DNA of 64,000 bases from Amycolatopsis sp. FBCC-B4732. GTDB taxonomy: Bacteria; Actinomycetota; Actinomycetes; Mycobacteriales; Pseudonocardiaceae. Shown here piece after piece: positions 41,529 through 50,472 of this stretch. The notes beneath the pieces were generated by a model that saw nothing but the letters and a program-made list of their open reading frames with translations, searched no databases and had not been told where the DNA came from. The translations under genes were made by a program, and so were the position numbers. Within the stretch, counting starts at the first letter, position 1. Every line of letters begins with the position of its first letter. The stretch covers positions 5,666,001-5,730,000 of the forward strand of contig NZ_CP095376.1 of the NCBI RefSeq assembly GCF_023008405.1. The letters are read 5' to 3'.

Positions 41529-41734
41529 GCGGCAACGTCGTCTGGCTGATCGAGAAGATCGTCACCAGCACGCCGAACACCCTCCGGACCGTGCTGGTGA
41601 TCCTGCTGGTGATCGGGGCCGTGGTGGGCGGGCTGTGGTTGCTGCGGGCCGACTTCACGGCCGGGCCGATCAGCATCACCGGCCGCGAGACCTGCACCCC
41701 GACCCCGGGAGCGCCGGTTGCCTGCGGACGCTGA
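41525..41734 (+). CDS. Small single-pass membrane protein
   Basis: The protein has 69 residues, GTG 41525 overlapping the preceding stop. A cytosolic helix (VVWLIEKIVTSTPNTLR) is followed by one membrane segment (TVLVILLVIGAVVGGLWLL, about 23-41) and an outer tail with two cysteines (ETCTPTPGAPVACGR) that could form a disulphide. Being placed directly before a sigma factor, it could act in its control, but it lacks a recognisable anti-sigma zinc motif (HxxxCxxC). No family is recognised. Confidence 0.65.
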   Translation: MSGNVVWLIEKIVTSTPNTLRTVLVILLVIGAVVGGLWLLRADFTAGPISITGRETCTPTPGAPVACGR

Positions 41735-42287
41735 CCAGGCCGCCACGGTGGCACTCGTCACGGTCGACGGTGAAAACACGCCGGTCGAGAGGTTGCTGGC
41801 GGCCATCCGCCCCTTGGTCGTGCGCTACTGCCGCGCCAGGATGGGCGGAGGACAGCACTCGCTCGTCTCACCCGACGACGTCGCGCAGGAGGTTTGCCTC
41901 GCCGTGCTCGCGGCCTTGCCCGCCTATCAGGACCAGGGCCGCCCCTTCCTGGCGTTCGTCTACGGGATCGCGGCCCACAAGGTGGCCGACGCGCACCGGG
42001 CCGCCGCCCGCGACCGATCGGAGCCCGTCCCGGAGCTGCCCGAACGTCCGGCAGTCGACGCCGAGCCCGAGACCAGTGCCCTGAGCAGCGAACTCAACGG
42101 ACGCCTCAGCCGGCTCCTGGCGATGCTGCCGCGCCAGCAGCGCGAAGTCGTCATCCTGCGGGTGGTGACGGGTCTTTCGACGGAGGAGACCGGCGCCGCA
42201 CTGGGCATGTCCCCCGGCTCCGTCCGGGTGACGCAGCACCGCGCCCTCACCAGGCTGCGCACGCTGGTGGCGGGCATGACCGACTGA
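41718..42287 (+). CDS. SigD/ShbA-like group IV RNA polymerase sigma factor
   Basis: The protein has 189 residues. Region 2 is about 30-95 (VVRYCRARMGGGQHSLVSPDDVAQEVCLAVLAAL, with AFVYGIAAHKVADAHRAAAR as region 2.3-2.4). Region 4 is about 125-185 (LPRQQREVVILRVVTGLS, then GMSPGSVRVTQHRALTRLR). The DDVAQEVCLAVLxALP wording is typical of the SigD/ShbA group. The start is uncertain: TTG 41718 follows GGGAG but overlaps the previous gene by 17 bases; GTG 41748 is an alternative. Confidence 0.82.
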   Translation: MPADADQAATVALVTVDGENTPVERLLAAIRPLVVRYCRARMGGGQHSLVSPDDVAQEVCLAVLAALPAYQDQGRPFLAFVYGIAAHKVADAHRAAARDRSEPVPELPERPAVDAEPETSALSSELNGRLSRLLAMLPRQQREVVILRVVTGLSTEETGAALGMSPGSVRVTQHRALTRLRTLVAGMTD

Positions 42288-42318
42288 CGGCGAGCGCCGC
42301 GTCTGGCACGATCGGCAC

Positions 42319-43239
42319 GTGACCGGGACCCGGCGACCACGCGCGCTGGCACTGGCGGCCGTCCTCCTCCTGGTCCTCACCGCCTGCACCAGCGGCTTCG
42401 CCGACGTCCACCTCCGCATCGCCGCGGGCAACCCCGGGGGCGTCTACGACAAGCTCGCCCAGACCCTCGCCACCGCCTGGCAGGCCGGGCTCGACATCGA
42501 GCGGCCGCAGGTGCTGCAGACCCAGGGGTCGCCCGACAACGTCGCGCGGGTGCTGAGCGGGCAGGCCGACGTCGCCTTCGTGGCCGCCGACGTCGCCGCC
42601 GACCAGTACCGGACCAACCGGGGGCTCGCCGCGCTCGCCCGGATCCACGACGACTACCTGCACGTCGTCGTGCGGTCCGACTCCGACATCCGGTCGGTGG
42701 CGCAGCTGCGCGGGCGCCGGATCGCGATCGGCTCGCCCGCCTCCGGGGTCGAGTACATCGCCGGGAAGCTGCTCGCCGCGGCCGATCTGACCGGCGCGGT
42801 CAGCACGATCACCCGCGGCCTCGACGACTCCGTCGCGGCGCTGCTCAACGGCGACGTCGACGCGTTCTTCTGGTCCGGCGGGCTGCCGACCCCGAAGCTC
42901 GCGGACAACAAGAGCCGGCTGCGGCTGGTCGACATCGCCGACCAGATGCCGAAGATGCAGGCGCTCAGCGAGGTCTACGGCACGGCCACCATCCCGGCGA
43001 GCACCTACGACCAGCTCCAGCCGGTGACCACGCTCGTGGTGCCGAACTTCCTCGTGGTGCCGACGTCGATGCGCGAAGACGTCGCCGAAGCACTGGTCAG
43101 CGGCCTGTTCGCGGCCCGGCAGCAGCTCGCCGTCGCCAACCCGGCGGCGCTGTCGATCGACGTCCACCCGGGCATCGAGACCCAGCCGATCCCGCTGCAC
43201 CCGGGCGCGCTGCGCTACTACCGGGCGAAGAAGACCTAA
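42319..43239 (+). CDS. TAXI-family TRAP solute-binding lipoprotein
   Basis: The protein has 306 residues. The lipoprotein signal LALAAVLLLVLTAC places the mature protein on the outer membrane face. The TAXI pattern is LRIAAGNPGGVYDKLAQTLA, then VLQTQGSPDNVARVLSGQAD, and RIAIGSPASGVEYIAGKLL. TAXI proteins usually bind carboxylates or glutamate-like ligands for TRAP transporters, but no TRAP membrane genes are in the window. It ends four bases into a convergent sensor-kinase gene next to gluABCD, so it may act as a periplasmic-type sensor for that system. Confidence 0.85.
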   Translation: MTGTRRPRALALAAVLLLVLTACTSGFADVHLRIAAGNPGGVYDKLAQTLATAWQAGLDIERPQVLQTQGSPDNVARVLSGQADVAFVAADVAADQYRTNRGLAALARIHDDYLHVVVRSDSDIRSVAQLRGRRIAIGSPASGVEYIAGKLLAAADLTGAVSTITRGLDDSVAALLNGDVDAFFWSGGLPTPKLADNKSRLRLVDIADQMPKMQALSEVYGTATIPASTYDQLQPVTTLVVPNFLVVPTSMREDVAEALVSGLFAARQQLAVANPAALSIDVHPGIETQPIPLHPGALRYYRAKKT

Positions 43240-44633
43240 GCCGCCGGGAACGTCATCGAGATCCGGAGGCCGCCGCCTTCGGGCAGGTCCAGGACCAGTT
43301 CGCCATCGGAGTGGGCGACGATCTCGCTGACGATCGCCAGGCCCAGCCCCGAGCCGGGCACGTTCTGGTGGGCCGGGCTGCGCCAGAAGCGGTCCAGCGC
43401 GCGGTCGAGCTCGTCGGGCCGCACGCCCGGGCCGTGGTCGCGGACCGACAGGCGCACGCGGTCGTCGTCGCGCTCGACGGTGACCTGGATCTCGGTGCCC
43501 GCCGCGGTGAACTTCAGCGCGTTGTCGAGCAGCGCGTCCAGGATCGTCTCGGCGCCGCGCGGCGGCATGCGCACGCACACGCCGTCGCCGGGGGTGTCCA
43601 CGACCAGCCGCACGTCCCTGGCCTCGCCGACCACCGACCAGTCGGCGACCCGCTCGGCGACGGCCTCGTCCAGCACGACCGGGTCCAGCTCGCCGCCGGA
43701 GGCCTCGGCGCGGGCCATCGACAGCAGCCCGTCGAGGATCTGGTGCAGCCGGCCCGCGTCGACCCGCGCGGCCTCGAGGTCGGCCGCGGCCGGCTCGTCG
43801 TCGACGTGGCCTTCGAGGTTGCCGAGCCGGATCTTCAACGCGGTCAGCGGGTTGCGCAGCTGGTGGGAGGCGTCCGCGACGAACGCGCGCTGCGCGGCCA
43901 GCGCCCCCGACACGCTCTCGGCCATCCGGTCGAAGGAACGGCCGAGCTGCCGCAGCTCCGGTGGCCCGCCGCTCTCCCCCACCGGCTCGGCCTCGCGCCC
44001 GCTGACCACGGACGCGACCAGCGCGCCGGTCGCGTCGTCGAGCCGGTGCACCGGCCGCAGGATCCACCGGACCACCGGGATCGCCACGGCCAGCGCCAGC
44101 GTGAACGCGAGGATCCCGCCCGCGGCGAGCAGCAGCCACCACCACAGCACGTCGGCCCGCTCGGCGCCGGTGTCGGACACGGTCACGACCGCGCCGCGCA
44201 CCTCGCCGTCGGCGAGCACGGGTTCGGCCAGCACCAACGGGGTCGCGTCCCACGGCATCAGCACGCCGCCGGGCTGGGAACGGCGGCCGGCCAGCGCCTC
44301 GTGGACCGGGTCGCTGATCCGCGGGGCACGCATGTCGAGCCGTGCGGCGTTCGGGCCCAGCGAGCTGCCCACCGGCTTGCCGTCCTGGTCGAAGACGAGC
44401 ACCTGGACGCCGTACACCTCGGTGTAGCGGCGCAGGTCGGGGTCGAGCAGCGACGGCTTGTTGTCCAGCAGCGGCCGCTGCGCCAGCGACGCGAACCGCG
44501 CGGTGTCGGTCAGCCGGTCGAGGAAGAGGTCCTGCTGCGCGCCGGCGGCGATCGTGGTGGCCAGCGGGATGCCCAGGCCGAACACCAGCAACGCGACCAG
44601 CGTCAGCACGATGCCCTGCAGCCGGACGCGCAC
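43236..44633 (-). CDS. Membrane sensor histidine kinase
   Basis: The protein has 465 residues. Two membrane segments (about 8-28 and 165-187) flank an outer sensor domain of about 130 residues (DLFLDRLTDTARFASLAQRP and onwards). A HAMP linker follows, and an H-box ADASHQLRNPLTALKIRL with the phospho-His near 240. The HATPase_c boxes are N (LDALLDNALKFT), G1 (DHGPGVRPDE) and G2 (GSGLGLAIV). The response-regulator gene lies four bases upstream in the same operon. Its neighbours (TAXI protein, gluABCD) suggest it senses glutamate-like compounds. Confidence 0.88.
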   Translation of the reverse strand: MRVRLQGIVLTLVALLVFGLGIPLATTIAAGAQQDLFLDRLTDTARFASLAQRPLLDNKPSLLDPDLRRYTEVYGVQVLVFDQDGKPVGSSLGPNAARLDMRAPRISDPVHEALAGRRSQPGGVLMPWDATPLVLAEPVLADGEVRGAVVTVSDTGAERADVLWWWLLLAAGGILAFTLALAVAIPVVRWILRPVHRLDDATGALVASVVSGREAEPVGESGGPPELRQLGRSFDRMAESVSGALAAQRAFVADASHQLRNPLTALKIRLGNLEGHVDDEPAAADLEAARVDAGRLHQILDGLLSMARAEASGGELDPVVLDEAVAERVADWSVVGEARDVRLVVDTPGDGVCVRMPPRGAETILDALLDNALKFTAAGTEIQVTVERDDDRVRLSVRDHGPGVRPDELDRALDRFWRSPAHQNVPGSGLGLAIVSEIVAHSDGELVLDLPEGGGLRISMTFPAA

Positions 44634-44637
44634 GCCG

Positions 44638-45312
44638 TCAGCTCCGCGAGACCTGGCCGCCGAGCCGGTAGCCGACCCCGCGGACCGTCTCGATCAGCGC
44701 CGGGCGGCCCAGCTTCGTCCGCAGCGTGGCGACGTGGACGTCGAGCGAGCGGCTCTCCGCGGGACCGCGGTGGCCCCACACCTCGGTGAGCACGTGCTCG
44801 CGCGAGCAGACCGCGCCACGTGCGCCCGCGACGAGCGCGAGCACCTGGAACTCCTTGCGGGACAACGCGACCGCGCGCCCGTCGACCAGCACCTCGTGCC
44901 GGGACAGGTCGACGCTGACGTCCCCGACCCGGATCACCACCGGCTCGGCCGTCGTGTGCTCGCCGCGGCGGCGTCGCACCGCCTCGACCCGGGCGAGCAG
45001 CTCCTCGACGTCGTAGGGCTTGACCAGGTAGTCGTCGGCGCCCGCGCGCAGGCCCTTGATCCGGTCGTCGACCTCGCCGCGCGCCGACACGACGATGATC
45101 GCGACGTCGCTGACCGCGCGGATCTGGTGGCACAGCGTGACGCCGTCGATGTCCGGCAGGCCGAGGTCGAGCAGGATGACGTCGACCTCGTTCACCCGCT
45201 CGAGCACACCCGCGCCGGTGGCCAGCCGGGCGATCGCCAGGCCGCGGCGGGTCAGCGCCGGGATCAGCGCCCCCGCGACCCGGTCGTCGTCCTCCACCAG
45301 CAGCACCCGCAC
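44638..45312 (-). CDS. OmpR-family response regulator
   Basis: The protein has 224 residues with GTG 45312 behind GGAGGG. The receiver domain (1-115) has acidic residues in VEDDDRV, phospho-Asp in VILLDLGLPDIDG (about 47-52) and Lys in YLVKPYD. The winged-helix output (about 130-220) has SRKEFQVLALVA and LDVHVATLRTKLGRP with VRGVGYRL. It is the first gene of the pair with the sensor kinase and is divergent from gluA, so control of the glutamate importer is likely. Confidence 0.9.
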   Translation of the reverse strand: MRVLLVEDDDRVAGALIPALTRRGLAIARLATGAGVLERVNEVDVILLDLGLPDIDGVTLCHQIRAVSDVAIIVVSARGEVDDRIKGLRAGADDYLVKPYDVEELLARVEAVRRRRGEHTTAEPVVIRVGDVSVDLSRHEVLVDGRAVALSRKEFQVLALVAGARGAVCSREHVLTEVWGHRGPAESRSLDVHVATLRTKLGRPALIETVRGVGYRLGGQVSRS

Positions 45313-45516
45313 CCGTCCACCCTCCCTGGTGACCTGCTTCACCGCGCCGGTAGCGACGAACTCTAGGACGTCGGCGCGCCGGGTGCCGAATCGGACATCG
45401 ATACCCACTTGAAACCCTAAGAATGGGTCAAGCCGCCTTGCGAGCAGGTAGAGCAACGGTAGGTTCTCGCCATCGCGTGGTGACCCACGCCGCATTCGAC
45501 CGATCCTGGAGGCCAG

Positions 45517-46269
45517 ATGACCGCGGAGGTGGCGGCGCCGATGATCAAGGCGTCCGCCGTGAACAAGTACTTCGGCGACCTGCACGTGCTCAGGGAGATC
45601 ACGCTCGAGGTGCCCCGCGGCCAGGTCGTCGTGGTGCTGGGCCCCTCGGGGTCGGGCAAGTCGACCCTCTGCCGGGCCATCAACCGGCTGGAGCCGATCA
45701 ACTCGGGCGAGATCGCCGTCGACGGCGTCCCGCTGCCCGCCGAAGGCAAGGCGCTCGCCGCCCTGCGCGCCGACGTCGGCATGGTGTTCCAGTCGTTCAA
45801 CCTGTTCGCGCACAAGACCATCGTCGAGAACGTGATGCTCGCGCCGGTGAAGGTCCGCAAGACCTCGCAGGCCGAAGCGCGCAAGACGGCGATGGAACTG
45901 CTGGAGCGCGTCGGCATCGCCAACCAGGCCGACAAGTACCCGGCGCAGCTCTCGGGCGGCCAGCAGCAGCGCGTCGCCATCGCGCGGGCGCTGGCGATGC
46001 GGCCCAAGGTCATGCTCTTCGACGAGCCGACCTCGGCGCTGGACCCGGAAATGGTCCAGGAAGTCCTCGACGTCATGACGGGCCTGGCCAAGGACGGCAT
46101 GACGATGCTCGTCGTGACCCACGAGATGGGCTTCGCCCGCCGGGCAGCCGATCGGGTGATCTTCATGGCCGACGGCGAGATCGTCGAGGACACGACGCCC
46201 GAAGAGTTCTTCACCGCGCCCAAGAGCGAGCGCGCGAAGGATTTCCTCGGCAAGATCCTGACCCACTGA
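45517..46269 (+). CDS. gluA: Glutamate ABC transporter ATP-binding subunit
   Basis: The protein has 250 residues. Walker [10 protein letters not shown] (about 50), Q-loop VFQSFNLF, signature LSGGQQQR (about 150), Walker [13 protein letters not shown] and switch VVTHEMGFA are intact and of the polar-amino-acid (HisP/GlnQ) class. It is the first gene of gluABCD, read divergently from the two-component system. The ATG is preceded by GGAGG. Confidence 0.92.
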   Translation: MTAEVAAPMIKASAVNKYFGDLHVLREITLEVPRGQVVVVLGPSGSGKSTLCRAINRLEPINSGEIAVDGVPLPAEGKALAALRADVGMVFQSFNLFAHKTIVENVMLAPVKVRKTSQAEARKTAMELLERVGIANQADKYPAQLSGGQQQRVAIARALAMRPKVMLFDEPTSALDPEMVQEVLDVMTGLAKDGMTMLVVTHEMGFARRAADRVIFMADGEIVEDTTPEEFFTAPKSERAKDFLGKILTH

Positions 46270-46278
46270 GAGAACGTT

Positions 46279-46300
46279 CCGCGGCGCCTTCGCGCCGCGG
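46279..46300 (+). terminator. Intercistronic hairpin between gluA and gluB
   Basis: CCGCGGCGC (46279-46287) pairs with 46292-46300 around a CTTC tetraloop. Such hairpins before binding-protein genes can stabilise or attenuate transcripts and set subunit ratios. Confidence 0.6.
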
Positions 46301-46325
46301 GTGACGACACACAGGAGAAATTCAC

Positions 46326-47252
46326 ATGAGGATCCGCACCCTCGCGGTGGGAGTGCTCGTCGGTGGCCTGACGCTGACCACCCTGACCGCCTGCGGCAAG
46401 GAAGGCACGCCGAGCACCCCGGGTGCCGGCGACCAGAGCGGTTCGAGCGCCGCCGCGCTGCCGTCCTACCCGGTCGCGTCCGGCGTCGACCTGGCCGGCT
46501 CCCCGGTGTTCGCGAAGATGAAGTCGGCGGGCGCGCTGACCGTCGGCGCCAAGGACGACCAGCCCGGCCTGGGCCAGAAGGACCCGACGACCGGCAAGTT
46601 CGGCGGCTTCGACATCGAGATCGCGAAGCTCGTCTCGGCCGGCCTCGGCTTCGACCCGGAGAAGATCACCTTCCGCACGGTCGACTCCGGTGCCCGTGAG
46701 CAGACGATCGCGAACGGCGACGTGAACTACTACGTCGGCACGTACTCGATCACCGACAAGCGCAAGGCGCTCGTCTCCTTCGCCGGCCCGTACTTCGTTG
46801 CCGGCCAGGACCTGCTGGTGCGCAAGGACGACTCGTCGATCACCGGCAAGGACACCCTCAAGGGCAAGAAGGTCTGCTCGGTCACCGGCTCGACCCCGAT
46901 CCAGAAGATCCGCTCGGAGAACCTGACCGAGCCGGGCAACATCGTCGAGTTCCAGAAGTACTCGCAGTGCGTCGAGAAGCTGCTGTCGAAGGACGTCGAC
47001 GCGGTCACGACCGACGACGCGATCCTCAAGGGCTACGCGTCCCAGGACCCGGACAACCTGAAGGTCGTCGGCCAGACGTTCTCCACCGAGAAGTACGGCA
47101 TCGGCCTCAACAAGGACGACAAGGTCCTGCGCGACAAGGTCAACGAGATCCTGCAGAAGGCGCTGGACGACGGCACCTGGCAGAAGATCTACGACGCCAC
47201 CCTCGGCAAGTCGGGCTCGGCCGCCAAGAAGCCGACCCTCGAGAAGTACTGA
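46326..47252 (+). CDS. gluB: Glutamate-binding lipoprotein
   Basis: The protein has 308 residues. Its lipobox is in LTLTTLTACGKEG. A Ser/Ala linker follows, then the type 2 periplasmic-binding fold: AKDDQPGLGQKDPTTGKFGG, FDIEIAKLVSAGLGF, and NYYVGTYSITDKRKALVSFA near 130-150. It delivers glutamate (possibly other acidic amino acids) to the GluCD permease. A 12-base AGGAGAAA-type ribosome site precedes the ATG. Confidence 0.92.
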   Translation: MRIRTLAVGVLVGGLTLTTLTACGKEGTPSTPGAGDQSGSSAAALPSYPVASGVDLAGSPVFAKMKSAGALTVGAKDDQPGLGQKDPTTGKFGGFDIEIAKLVSAGLGFDPEKITFRTVDSGAREQTIANGDVNYYVGTYSITDKRKALVSFAGPYFVAGQDLLVRKDDSSITGKDTLKGKKVCSVTGSTPIQKIRSENLTEPGNIVEFQKYSQCVEKLLSKDVDAVTTDDAILKGYASQDPDNLKVVGQTFSTEKYGIGLNKDDKVLRDKVNEILQKALDDGTWQKIYDATLGKSGSAAKKPTLEKY

Positions 47253-47263
47253 CGTGACACCGA

Positions 47264-47296
47264 GGCCGGTGGACCGGGGTTCCCGGTCCACCGGCC
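47264..47296 (+). terminator. Hairpin between gluB and gluC
   Basis: A 13-bp perfect stem (47264-47276 with 47284-47296) around a seven-base loop. It probably reduces transcription into the permease genes so that binding protein is made in excess. Confidence 0.7.
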
Positions 47297-47347
47297 TTCC
47301 CACATCCACCACCTGACCACCGCCTGAAACGGACGCGGGGAAGGCTC

Positions 47348-47995
47348 ATGGACGTCCTCTTCAACAACCTGGACCTGTTCGGTCCGTTCTTCCTCCGCAC
47401 GATCGAGCTGTTCGTGCTCTCGGCCGTCGGCAGCCTGGTCCTCGGCACGGTCCTGGCCATGCTGCGGGTGAGCCCGGTGCCCGTCTTCCGCGCCGTCGGC
47501 ACGGCGTACGTGACGATCGCCCGGAACACGCCGCTGACGCTGGTGTTCGCCTTCTTCGTCTTCGCGTACCCGCTGCTGGACATCGTGAAGCTCGACTACT
47601 TCCCGGCCGCGGTGACCGCGCTGACCGTCTACACCGCGGCGTTCATCTGCGAGGTCGTGCGCTCGGGCATCAACACCGTGCCGGTCGGCCAGGCCGAGGC
47701 GGGCCGGGCGCTGGGGCTGACGTTCGGCCAGATCCTCGGCCAGGTCGTGCTGCCGCAGGCGCTGCGCTCGGTCGTCCCGCCGCTGATCAGCACCCTGATC
47801 GCGCTGCTGAAGAACACCACGATCGCCGCCGGTTTCTCCGTCGCGGAGGCCGGCGCGATCCGCTCGTACCTGTCCGAACGCGGCGAGAACCAGCTGGTCG
47901 GCCTGCTGTGGGTCGCGCTCGGCTTCATCATCCTGGTCGCCGTGCTGTCGTTCGTCCAACGCAGCCTGGAGAAGCGCTGGAGCGTGGCCCGATGA
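47348..47995 (+). CDS. gluC: Glutamate ABC transporter permease
   Basis: The protein has 215 residues and five membrane helices of the HisMQ family. The EAA loop reads EAGRALGLTFGQILGQVVLPQAL (split by EAGRALGLTF at about 117). The N-terminus MDVLFNNLDLFGPFFLRTIE is typical of GluC. The stop overlaps the gluD start (ATGA). Confidence 0.9.
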   Translation: MDVLFNNLDLFGPFFLRTIELFVLSAVGSLVLGTVLAMLRVSPVPVFRAVGTAYVTIARNTPLTLVFAFFVFAYPLLDIVKLDYFPAAVTALTVYTAAFICEVVRSGINTVPVGQAEAGRALGLTFGQILGQVVLPQALRSVVPPLISTLIALLKNTTIAAGFSVAEAGAIRSYLSERGENQLVGLLWVALGFIILVAVLSFVQRSLEKRWSVAR

Positions 47996-48870
47996 GCAAC
48001 GTGCTGTTCGACGTCCCGGGCCCGCGCGCCCGGCTGCGCTATCGGACCTACGCGGTCGTCGGCACCGTCGCGGTGCTCGGGTTCCTCGGCTACATCGGGT
48101 GGCGCTTCTACGACAGCGGCCAGTTCACCGCCCGCAAGTGGGAGTGGCTGCAGTACGCGCAGGTGCAGCGCGACCTCGGCAACGCGGTGCTCCAGACGCT
48201 CGAGGCGTTCGCGGCCGCGGCCGTGCTGGCGCTGATCTTCGGTGCGATCTTCGCGGCCGGGCGGCTGTCGGACCACGCGTGGATCCGCGGGATCGCCGGG
48301 TTCGTCGTGGAGTTCTTCCGCGCCATCCCCGCCCTGATCCTGATGTTCCTGTTCTACTTCGGCCTGCCGACCGTCGGCGTGCCGATGACGCCGTTCCTCG
48401 GCGTGGTGCTCGGCCTGACGCTGTACAACGGCTCGGTGCTGGCGGAGGTCTTCCGGGCGGGCATCCAGTCGCTGCCGAAGGGGCAGAGCGAAGCCGCGTA
48501 CGCGCTGGGCATGCGCAAGACCCAGGTGATGTTCCTGGTCCTGCTGCCGCAGGCGATCCGGGCGATGCTGCCGACGATCATCAGCCAGCTGGTCGTGCTG
48601 CTGAAGGACACCGCGCTCGGCTTCATCATCACGTTCCAGGAGCTGCTGTACTACGCGCGGTACATCGGTTCGCAGGGCACGTTCGGGCGGCCGATCGTGC
48701 CGTCCACGATCGTGGCGACCGTCATCTACGTCGTGATGTGCCTGCTGCTGACCGCGCTGGCGACGTACCTGGAGCGGCGCAACCGGCGCAACAAGAAGGT
48801 CATCGCCGGGACCGGCGGCAAGCTCGAGCAGGTCGCGCTCGGTTCGGCCGCCGGCACTGCCGGCGGCTGA
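47992..48870 (+). CDS. gluD: Glutamate ABC transporter permease
   Basis: The protein has 292 residues. It has an N-terminal helix (TYAVVGTVAVLGFLGYIGW) plus five HisM-type helices. The EAA loop is EAAYALGMRKTQVMFLVLLP (about 168-187). The charged C-terminal tail (LERRNRRNKKV) extends into the cytosol. It pairs with GluC. A strong terminator follows 12 bases after the stop. Confidence 0.9.
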   Translation: MSNVLFDVPGPRARLRYRTYAVVGTVAVLGFLGYIGWRFYDSGQFTARKWEWLQYAQVQRDLGNAVLQTLEAFAAAAVLALIFGAIFAAGRLSDHAWIRGIAGFVVEFFRAIPALILMFLFYFGLPTVGVPMTPFLGVVLGLTLYNGSVLAEVFRAGIQSLPKGQSEAAYALGMRKTQVMFLVLLPQAIRAMLPTIISQLVVLLKDTALGFIITFQELLYYARYIGSQGTFGRPIVPSTIVATVIYVVMCLLLTALATYLERRNRRNKKVIAGTGGKLEQVALGSAAGTAGG

Positions 48871-48882
48871 GTCCCCCCGCTC

Positions 48883-48922
48883 ACCGAAAGGCCCCCGGCG
48901 TACCCGTCGGGGGCCTTTCGGT
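48883..48922 (+). terminator. Terminator of gluABCD
   Basis: An 18-bp stem with one G-T pair (48883-48900 with 48905-48922, core ACCGAAAGGCCCCC) and a TACC loop, ending in a short T run within the stem. Confidence 0.85.
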
Positions 48923-48950
48923 GTCCGCCGATCTCCCCTAGCGTCGGGCC

Positions 48951-49688
48951 ATGGGTGTCGCACTGGTGACCGGAAGCTCCCGAGGCCTGGGCCGCACGAT
49001 CGCCCGGCGGCTGGCCCGCGACGGGTTCGCCGTGGCGCTGAACGGCCTGCACGACGATCCCGACCTCAAGGCCGCCGCGGAGGCGGTCCTGGCCGAAGGC
49101 GGCCGGGCCGCGGCCTTCGCCGCCGACGTGACCGACCGGCGCGCGGTGGGCGAGCTGGTCGACGCGGCGACGGCGTTGCTGGGCCCGATCAGCGTCCTGG
49201 TCGTCAACGCGACCGGCCCGCAGCCGGACGTCCCGCTGTCCGATGTGGACTGGGCCGGGCACCTGGGCCACCTGGACTTCTTCGTGCGCTCGCCGGTGCT
49301 GCTGGGCCACGCGGTGCTCCCGGGCATGCGCGCCCGCGGGTACGGCCGGATCGTCCACATCGATTCGGAGGTGGCGGACCGCCCGCCACCGGGCCGTTCG
49401 GCTTACGCGACGGCCAAGGCGGCCCAGGCCGGCCTGGCCCGGGCGTGGGCCCGCGAGCTGGCCCCGGACGGCATCACGGTCAATTCGGTGGCCCCGGGTT
49501 TCGTCCCGGTGGAGCGCCACGCGGACGTCCCGGAAGCCGAGCGCGCGGCCTACCTGGCCGGGGTGCCGATGGGCCGCCTGGGCACCCCCGACGACGTGGC
49601 CGCGGCGGTGAGCTTCTTCGCGTCGGAGGGAGCGGGCTTCATCACGGGCCAGCGGCTGCTGGTGGACGGCGGCCGCGCCCTCGGCTAG
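48951..49688 (+). CDS. SDR-family oxidoreductase (FabG-like)
   Basis: The protein has 245 residues. The NAD(P) loop TGSSRGLGRTIA is at about 7-18, followed by VVNATGP (an NAG variant) near 84 and the catalytic Ser in HIDSEVA with YATAK (Tyr near 149). The C-terminal GxxLxVDGG-like QRLLVDGGRALG is usual. The substrate is unknown. The last 47 bases overlap the convergent DUF1275 gene. Confidence 0.87.
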   Translation: MGVALVTGSSRGLGRTIARRLARDGFAVALNGLHDDPDLKAAAEAVLAEGGRAAAFAADVTDRRAVGELVDAATALLGPISVLVVNATGPQPDVPLSDVDWAGHLGHLDFFVRSPVLLGHAVLPGMRARGYGRIVHIDSEVADRPPPGRSAYATAKAAQAGLARAWARELAPDGITVNSVAPGFVPVERHADVPEAERAAYLAGVPMGRLGTPDDVAAAVSFFASEGAGFITGQRLLVDGGRALG

Positions 49689-50337
49689 CCCCGGTCTGCA
49701 GCACCGCCGCCACGGCCAGCACGAGCACCAGGGCGAGCGTCAGCGCGGTCCACATGGCGACGTGCAGCTGGAGCACCCCGCCCCCGAGCGCCCCCACGAG
49801 CATCGCTCCCACGGCGGCGACCTTCCGCACCGGGTGCGACCCGGCCCCGCCGGCGGCCTTCGAATCGGCCGCGAAGCCGGTCAGCGTCATGGTCAGCACG
49901 GTCGTGGTCAGATCGGGCGCCCCGATCCGCCGGACGGCGGCGTTCTGCAGGCCCATCGCCAGCCCGAGCACGACGATCAGCAGCTCGCTGCCCAGCCGCG
50001 TACCGCTGCCGAGCGTCGCGGACAGCACGACAGCGACCGCGATCAGCCCCGCCTGCACCGCGGTGGCCCGCCGGAGGGTGTCGTAGTCGTCCCCGGCGCG
50101 CCCCAGCCGCCCGCCGGCGAGGGCGCCCGCGAGGAACGCCAGCACGGCCGTCAGCGAGGCGAGCACGGAAAGCGTCGTCTCCCCCGCCGCGGCGAACCCG
50201 AGGAAGACGACGTTCCCGGTCATGTTGGCGACGAAGACCCGCCCGAGCCCGAGAAAGCTGACGGCGTCGACGACACCGGTGACGACGGTGAGGGCCAGCA
50301 GCAACGCGGCCAGGTCCCGCGGTTTCGGTTCAGCCAT
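49642..50337 (-). CDS. DUF1275/YoaK-family membrane protein
   Basis: The protein has 231 residues and six or seven membrane helices. The signature GVVDAVSFLGLGRVFVANMTGN near 20-41 (DAVSFLxLGxVFxANMTGN) is diagnostic of YoaK/DUF1275. A second one, GLAMGLQNAAVRRIGAPDLT, is at about 130. The function of the family is not established. ATG 50337 opens MAEPKPRDLAALLLALTVV. Its promoter region faces the DUF5753 regulator. Confidence 0.87.
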   Translation of the reverse strand: MAEPKPRDLAALLLALTVVTGVVDAVSFLGLGRVFVANMTGNVVFLGFAAAGETTLSVLASLTAVLAFLAGALAGGRLGRAGDDYDTLRRATAVQAGLIAVAVVLSATLGSGTRLGSELLIVVLGLAMGLQNAAVRRIGAPDLTTTVLTMTLTGFAADSKAAGGAGSHPVRKVAAVGAMLVGALGGGVLQLHVAMWTALTLALVLVLAVAAVLQTGASRGRGRRPPAAAGP

Positions 50338-50472
50338 GCGGGCAGTCAACCACCACGCGCCCCGGCGTTCTCGGCGAACCACTCGGGCACCCGGATCGCG
50401 GCGGCCGGTGACATCCCGGCCGTCGCCTCGTACGATTCCCGAAATGGACGCCATTAATGCCCGCGCTACTTA

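Noticed and set aside
45406..45436. ACCCA/TGGGT repeat before gluA as a response-regulator site
   Set aside because: Half-sites are only five bases with a 16-base gap. OmpR-type proteins usually bind direct repeats, so the evidence is too weak to list.
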